A stretch of DNA of 64,000 bases, from assembly GCA_963556045.3 (NCBI GenBank), contig CAUVYA020000002.1, positions 2,418,001 through 2,482,000 on the forward strand, read 5' to 3'. The notes under the pieces were generated by a model, which saw only the letters and a program-made list of their open reading frames with translations, did no database searches and was not told the DNA's origin. Origin of the DNA: UBA4781 sp963556045. Its GTDB lineage: Bacteria; Chloroflexota; Anaerolineae; Anaerolineales; Anaerolineaceae. Within the stretch, counting starts at the first letter, position 1, and each line of letters opens with the position of its first letter. Positions 61,819-64,000 of this stretch are shown one piece after another. The position numbers were made by a program, and so were the translations under genes.

Positions 61819-63402
61819 ATGAAAAAAAATCTGCCCTATGCAGCATTGCTGGTTGGTTTCGCCGCTGATGTTCTATTCTGGGATAAAACCCCGGGTGTTT
61901 CCTACGCAGTTTTCATCATTTTCGCTCTGGTGCTTGGATACGGACTTCTGCATACTCAGCAGGTCCGCCCTGCTCGCAGGAATCACTTTCTCCTGGCTTT
62001 GATTATTTTCTTCTGTGTGATGTCATTCCTGCGCAAAGATTTCCTGACCTCATTTCTCAATTATGTGCTGGTCCTGTTTTCTGTAGCTGTTCTGGCTGTG
62101 ACTTTTCGCAGTGGGGAGTGGATCTCGTACAATGTACGAGATTATCTTGTCCGATTTTTCCAATTGATCAGCAGCCTGTTCGTTCATCCCAAAGATCCAA
62201 TCCCATCGAGCGATTCCCCGCAGATCGAACAGGATCGCTTACAGAGCCGTAAAAACTTACTGCCGATCCTGCGCGGAATACTGCTGGCTATCCCTATTCT
62301 ATTGATTTTCACCACACTCCTCTCTTCAGCCGATATGGTTTTCGCCCAAAAGATGGATGAATTCTTACTGAATTTCCAGATGGAAAAAGTGAATGAATAT
62401 CTAAGAAGAGCTTTCTTTATCCTGCTGGTCGCCTATTTCTTCATCGGGATCATCCGCCATGCAGCGCTTCGCAGCCAACAGGATTACCGTATCGGCGATC
62501 AGAAATCCCAGACAGCACCATTCCTGGGTTTTATAGAGACTTCCATCATTCTGGGAAGCGTTATTCTCCTTTTCAGTGTTTTTGTGATCATCCAGTTCCG
62601 CTACTTGTTTTCAGGACCCAGCAATATCAACCTGTCAGGATTTACGTATTCTGAATACGCCCGGCGTGGATTCGGTGAGCTGGTAGCGGTTGCTGTTTTC
62701 AGTTTGCTGCTGCTGAAAAGCCTGGGGGTTGTTTCAAAACGCGAGGGCAAACGGCAGAAGAGCATTTTCTCCGGTTTGATCTTTGGATTGGTTGCCACGG
62801 TCTTGATCATTCTGGTATCTGCCTTCCAGCGCCTTCTTCTGTATGAGTCAGCTTATGGTTTTTCTCAGTTGCGAACGTATGCCCATGTGTTTATGATCTG
62901 GTTGGGAATATTGCTGCTGGCAGTGATGGTTTTCGAAATTCTGGAACGACCGCGTATTTTTGCAAATCTGGTGCTGGTCGTTTTGATCGGATTTACAGCA
63001 ACGCTCAATGTACTGAACGTGGATGCTTTTATTGCACGTCAGAATATCAAACGCGCGCTTCAAGGGCAGGATCTGGACGTATCGTATCTGACGACGCTTA
63101 CGGATGATGCCATACCTGTATTAGTGCGAGAATTTTCCTCCGATGAGCTTCCCTCTGAAATACGGGAGGAGATTGGTGTGGCGCTGGTCTGTCATACTGC
63201 CAGATTAAATGAAGCGGATCTTTCAGGGAACGATCACTGGCAATCATTTCACCTTTCAACATGGTATGCAGAACGTGCGTTGGAGAAGATCCAGGAAAGT
63301 CTTTCAGGGTATCATACTCGGAACCATGATGGGTCGGTCACCGTGATCACTCCAGACGGGATGGAACATTTTGTCTGTCAAAATTCCATAGCGTTTGATT
63401 GA
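61819..63402 (+). CDS. DUF4173/DUF4153-type multi-pass membrane protein
   Basis: The 527-residue protein has about ten helices in the first 400 residues, followed by a hydrophilic tail of about 120 residues. The stretch SGFTYSEYARRGFGELVAVAVFSLLLL near residue 270 is the conserved core of the DUF4173 family, whose role is unknown and which is often found near regulators of envelope stress. The start at 61819 has AAAGGAG nine bases upstream; the ATG 30 bp earlier is out of place. The tail (VSYLTTLTDDAIPVLVREF, helical) lies inside the cell by prediction. It stands alone. Confidence 0.78.
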   Translation: MKKNLPYAALLVGFAADVLFWDKTPGVSYAVFIIFALVLGYGLLHTQQVRPARRNHFLLALIIFFCVMSFLRKDFLTSFLNYVLVLFSVAVLAVTFRSGEWISYNVRDYLVRFFQLISSLFVHPKDPIPSSDSPQIEQDRLQSRKNLLPILRGILLAIPILLIFTTLLSSADMVFAQKMDEFLLNFQMEKVNEYLRRAFFILLVAYFFIGIIRHAALRSQQDYRIGDQKSQTAPFLGFIETSIILGSVILLFSVFVIIQFRYLFSGPSNINLSGFTYSEYARRGFGELVAVAVFSLLLLKSLGVVSKREGKRQKSIFSGLIFGLVATVLIILVSAFQRLLLYESAYGFSQLRTYAHVFMIWLGILLLAVMVFEILERPRIFANLVLVVLIGFTATLNVLNVDAFIARQNIKRALQGQDLDVSYLTTLTDDAIPVLVREFSSDELPSEIREEIGVALVCHTARLNEADLSGNDHWQSFHLSTWYAERALEKIQESLSGYHTRNHDGSVTVITPDGMEHFVCQNSIAFD

Positions 63403-63540
63403 AACTCGACCATGTTGAGGATGAAAACAAAATTATAAAAAAACAGCTGCAGGTGAAACCATTTTTGTGTCTGTTTACAAATTATTATTATCATCATTTT
63501 CCTGTTCACAGGGTATCGGGTTCCATGCGGTCATGTTCGG

Positions 63541-63570
63541 CGGGAGGAATTCATCAGAGAATTCCTCCTG
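63541..63570. repeat. 12-bp inverted repeat between the DUF4173-like gene and the HIT gene
   Basis: GGAGGAATTC (63543-63552) and GAATTCCTCC (63559-63568) form a perfect stem with six loop bases, extended by two further pairs. There is no T run on either side, so it is not an orthodox terminator, though it lies between two convergent genes. Confidence 0.6.
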
Positions 63571-63605
63571 CAGGTCGAATACCTCTTTCTGTCTGGTTTG
63601 GTGAA

Positions 63606-63998
63606 TCAGTACCAATTGTTTAGTGCCAGGTAGTCTCGCAGCTGTTCTGTAATTCTCTTGATATCCTGTGGTCCGCCTTTGGGTGCCTGTTGCCATTCAT
63701 CAACGTGCACTCCCCAGAATTCTCGCGGTGCTCCGGGGTAGCGTCCGATCAGATGGATATGTACATGCGCTACCCCATCACCGATGACGAATGAATAGAC
63801 ATGCTCCATTCCCAGGCAATCCATCAATGCTCTGGAGATACGCATACTGAAAAGACCAATTTGCCGTGCTTCTTCCTCATGTAGATCGGCTAATTCGGGG
63901 ATATGACGTTTAGATTCGATGAATATATGCCTCAGATAGTGTTCTTTTTCTTCACCATACGGCAGAGCATGTGAGATAAAAATAAGATCATTCTCATA
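63606..63998 (-). CDS. HIT-family (histidine triad) protein, truncated by the window edge
   Basis: The gene runs off the right end; its start is beyond base 64000. The 130 visible residues read in one frame from 63998. They contain KEHYLRHIFIESKRHIPELADLHEEEA, the helix found in HIT proteins, and the triad HVHIHLIGRYPG with three histidines around a beta strand, which binds the nucleotide phosphate. HIT enzymes cleave nucleotide phosphoramidates, dinucleoside polyphosphates or adenylylated intermediates. The C-terminal segment FWGVHVDEWQQAPKGG is an extension typical of a diadenosine tetraphosphate hydrolase-like subgroup. The stop is TGA at 63606. Confidence 0.88.
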   Translation of the reverse strand, partial: YENDLIFISHALPYGEEKEHYLRHIFIESKRHIPELADLHEEEARQIGLFSMRISRALMDCLGMEHVYSFVIGDGVAHVHIHLIGRYPGAPREFWGVHVDEWQQAPKGGPQDIKRITEQLRDYLALNNWY

Positions 63999-64000
63999 AA

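Noticed and set aside
63475..63605. Short reading frame (about 46 residues, acidic, on the minus strand) after the HIT gene
   Set aside because: The composition is protein-like, but there is no ATG at the right place and no ribosome-binding site. It could be a TTG-started small gene overlapping the HIT stop; evidence is too thin to list it as a gene.
1..64000. tRNA, rRNA, CRISPR arrays, insertion sequences, prophage or toxin-antitoxin loci
   Set aside because: No T-arm-like GGTTCGAATCC, no regularly spaced direct repeats, no transposase or integrase motifs were seen on either strand. A dedicated scan was not possible.

Overview
The window most resembles a chromosomal stretch of an anaerobic Chloroflexota bacterium, probably of the class Anaerolineae. 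This is inferred from protein style, not from any search. The indications are secreted proteins with Thr/Pro/Ala linkers, MacB-type exporters with PD40 lipoproteins, a TtuA/TtuB tRNA-thiolation pair, PPi-linked pyruvate phosphate dikinase, and CUT2 and PTS sugar uptake side by side. No rRNA, tRNA, CRISPR array, insertion sequence or prophage was seen.

Layout. 0-15.4 kb is housekeeping and salvage: the tail of a flavin reductase, a DUF3887-like lipoprotein, a lactate-permease-family carrier, nagA, ppdK, a TPR lytic transglycosylase, a methionine/SAM salvage run (mtnA, adenosine-kinase-like PfkB, ahcY), a PAS-GGDEF protein, a C39-like protease and recA. 15.6-24.4 kb is one export operon: an FtsX/MacB permease, its ATPase, a beta-propeller lipoprotein, and a giant permease fused to an extracytoplasmic M1 metallopeptidase. 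24.4-29.4 kb holds an Smr protein, plsY, mtaD and two tandem acetyltransferase-like paralogues.

29.5-40.4 kb is a carbohydrate operon that looks AT-richer by eye. A GntR regulator with a perfect palindrome on its own -10 box precedes a two-permease CUT2 ABC importer. Then come a creatininase-family hydrolase resembling IolN, a UxaE-type tagaturonate epimerase, a divergent transaldolase and a CoA-acylating-type aldehyde dehydrogenase. I infer a cyclitol or keto-uronate route that ends with transaldolase cleavage and acyl-CoA formation instead of the usual KDG or IolA steps. This is one of the two best candidates for undescribed biology here.

40.4-47.9 kb is a convergent mannitol-type PTS locus: a PRD activator, separate IIC, IIB and IIA, a dedicated HPr, an unusual 584-residue zinc dehydrogenase, a small membrane protein, a 1-phosphofructokinase-like kinase and a small unknown protein. 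MtlD is absent.

47.9-48.5 kb is the second candidate. glnA has a TTGACA promoter carrying two identical GACAAATGTC palindromes exactly 22 bp apart, then a roughly 360-nt leader. The leader folds into several hairpins (three with GNRA loops) and ends in a strong terminator 36 nt before the glnA start, which is the layout of a riboswitch or attenuator. I could not match it to a known RNA class.

48.5-64 kb: glnA, then a ttuA-ttuB-serine hydrolase operon, a GT-C-like membrane protein, an MFS carrier, a methyltransferase, three overlapping glycosyltransferase genes, two secreted proteins (a transglycosylase-like protein and a stand-alone subtilase-prodomain-like lipoprotein), a DUF4173-like membrane protein and a truncated HIT-family gene at the right edge.
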